Below are positions 7,321 through 8,172 of a stretch of DNA of 8,172 nucleotides, piece by piece. The notes under the pieces are model-generated. The model did no database searches. It was not told where the DNA came from and was given only the letters and a program-made list of their open reading frames with translations. How positions within the stretch are numbered: position 1 is the first letter of the stretch; the number at the start of each line of letters is the position of its first letter. The position numbers and the translations under genes were made by a program. Where the stretch lies: contig JAIOPF010000369.1 of NCBI GenBank assembly GCA_021414045.1, positions 1 through 8,172 of the forward strand, read 5' to 3'. Origin of the DNA: Deltaproteobacteria bacterium (lineage in GTDB: Bacteria > UBA10199 > DSSB01).

Positions 7321-7431
7321 AAATTTGTGATCAAGCGATAAATAAGCGCAAAACCAAACACTTCCCAAGCGATGCCAACTGCCCAATCCGGGTTCTTTAA
7401 TTGAAGTGGTAAGGTCATCGAGGAGTTTGAA

Positions 7432-8172
7432 ATGAAAGGTCTCTTTAAAGCCCTTTTCGCTTTTTTGGCTGTTATCGTTTTTCTTTCTGCTGGTCAGGCT
7501 TGGTCCCAAGCGAAAAGGGACCCGGATACTGCTTACGATCCCGTTAATAATCGCTACTTTATGGTCTGGGAAGAGGTGGATGGTTCCGGTAATACTAATA
7601 TCCTCGGTCAGTTTCGTAATCCCGACAGCACAGTGGTTCCAGGATCTCCTACCCTGATATCTGATCCTCGCCCGACTCAAGGGTGCTTTTACGGACAGTT
7701 TGATTCTCAGAATGGGGATGTAACGACTCCAAGTAATTGCCCAGAAAATAAAAACCCCTCGGTGGCCTATAACAATGGCCAATTTATCGTGGTTTGGGAA
7801 GTCCATGGAACGGCCGCTGCCCCGGCTTCCGCTCCGGATAATCAGTTCGTCAATATCTTTGCTCAAGTCATCGATGCCAATAGTTTAAATCCGCTTCCCG
7901 GATGGGAAGAGGGGATTCTGATCAGCAAAGTATTTATCGCTGCGAACAATGCAGAATCAAGTTGCGGTGACCGACATGCTTGCAACGACGGACAAATTCA
8001 GGCTTGGAGCCAGTCGATTAATCCAGATGTCGCTCCTCGCGTTGGCGGACAAGGTTTTATCGTGACATGGCAAACGAATAAAGATTTTATCGGCTGCGCG
8101 GATACGGATCGACGTCGTGGTTGGGCCGTGTATGGGCGTTATATTGATCAAAATTTCTCAGCGACCTCGACG
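7432..8172 (+). CDS. Exported protein with beta-propeller-like repeats, partial at 3' end
   Basis: The first 247 residues of an open frame that runs off the window; function unknown. The ATG has AGGAG at 7421-7425 with a 6-base spacer. A Sec signal peptide is clear: M-K-G-L-F-K, a hydrophobic core at about 7-20, and likely cleavage around residues 23-26 (Q-A-W-S-Q). Three repeat units are visible, each built on an aromatic strand ending in V-W-E or T-W-Q (residues 43-47 Y-F-M-V-W, 118-122 F-I-V-V-W, 209-213 F-I-V-T-W). Each is followed by a strand of the type G-Q-F, A-Q-V-I-D or G-R-Y-I-D. Unit spacing is 76 and 91 residues between the key tryptophans, with loop insertions containing cysteines (C85, C103, C178, C184, C222). 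Such V-V-W repeats occur in long secreted bacterial proteins thought to form beta-propellers; that fold is inference. The 156-base gap after the LamG protein has no convincing terminator, so co-transcription is possible. Confidence 0.8.
   Translation, partial: MKGLFKALFAFLAVIVFLSAGQAWSQAKRDPDTAYDPVNNRYFMVWEEVDGSGNTNILGQFRNPDSTVVPGSPTLISDPRPTQGCFYGQFDSQNGDVTTPSNCPENKNPSVAYNNGQFIVVWEVHGTAAAPASAPDNQFVNIFAQVIDANSLNPLPGWEEGILISKVFIAANNAESSCGDRHACNDGQIQAWSQSINPDVAPRVGGQGFIVTWQTNKDFIGCADTDRRRGWAVYGRYIDQNFSATST

Noticed and set aside
7216..7866. A 216-codon minus-strand open frame opposite the start of the repeat protein
   Set aside because: The plus strand has a ribosome binding site, signal peptide and internal repeats at the same place. 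The minus frame has no recognisable family features.

Overview
The window suggests a fairly GC-rich Gram-negative bacterium with an exported-protein repertoire of the kind common in deltaproteobacteria-like lineages. That placement is an inference from a putative lipoprotein, a secreted repeat protein and codon preference; there is no phylogenetic marker here. I found no rRNA, tRNA, CRISPR array or insertion sequence.

Left part (1-2365): a small DUF983 membrane protein is on the minus strand. It is transcribed divergently from a full-length KimA-type high-affinity potassium importer (446-2266), which keeps the ion-binding residues I recall for Bacillus subtilis KimA at the same residue numbers. 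The 60-base divergent spacer has no room for the c-di-AMP riboswitch that precedes kimA in Bacillus.

Middle (2366-4430): a protein with an N-terminal HAD-phosphatase domain fused to a menorin/FAM151-like phosphodiesterase barrel. Its reading frame breaks near 3495 and resumes in the +1 frame to 3794. Convergent with it, and overlapping its repaired end, is a type II toxin-antitoxin pair on the minus strand: a Phd/YefM-type antitoxin followed by a VapC PIN-domain toxin with ATGA overlap. A perfect 7-3-7 palindrome lies just upstream of the antitoxin.

Right part (4431-8172): a large surface protein (about 915 aa once repaired) starts at a GTG with a strong ribosome binding site. It has a signal peptide with a possible lipoprotein cysteine, an EF-hand-like calcium loop, several beta-sandwich segments, an FnIII-like segment and a C-terminal LamG/concanavalin-like domain. 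A one-base loss near 4740 splits its frame. The DNA encoding the LamG domain is markedly AT-richer than the rest of the gene. Downstream, a second exported protein with beta-propeller-like repeats begins at 7432 and runs off the window end.

The loci look functionally separate: ion transport, a hydrolase fusion, an addiction module, and cell-surface proteins. Two genes carry single-base frame breaks 1.2 kb apart, so either the assembly has indels here or the region is decaying. I see no convincing new multi-gene system. The most unusual items are the HAD-menorin fusion and the compositional break at the LamG domain.
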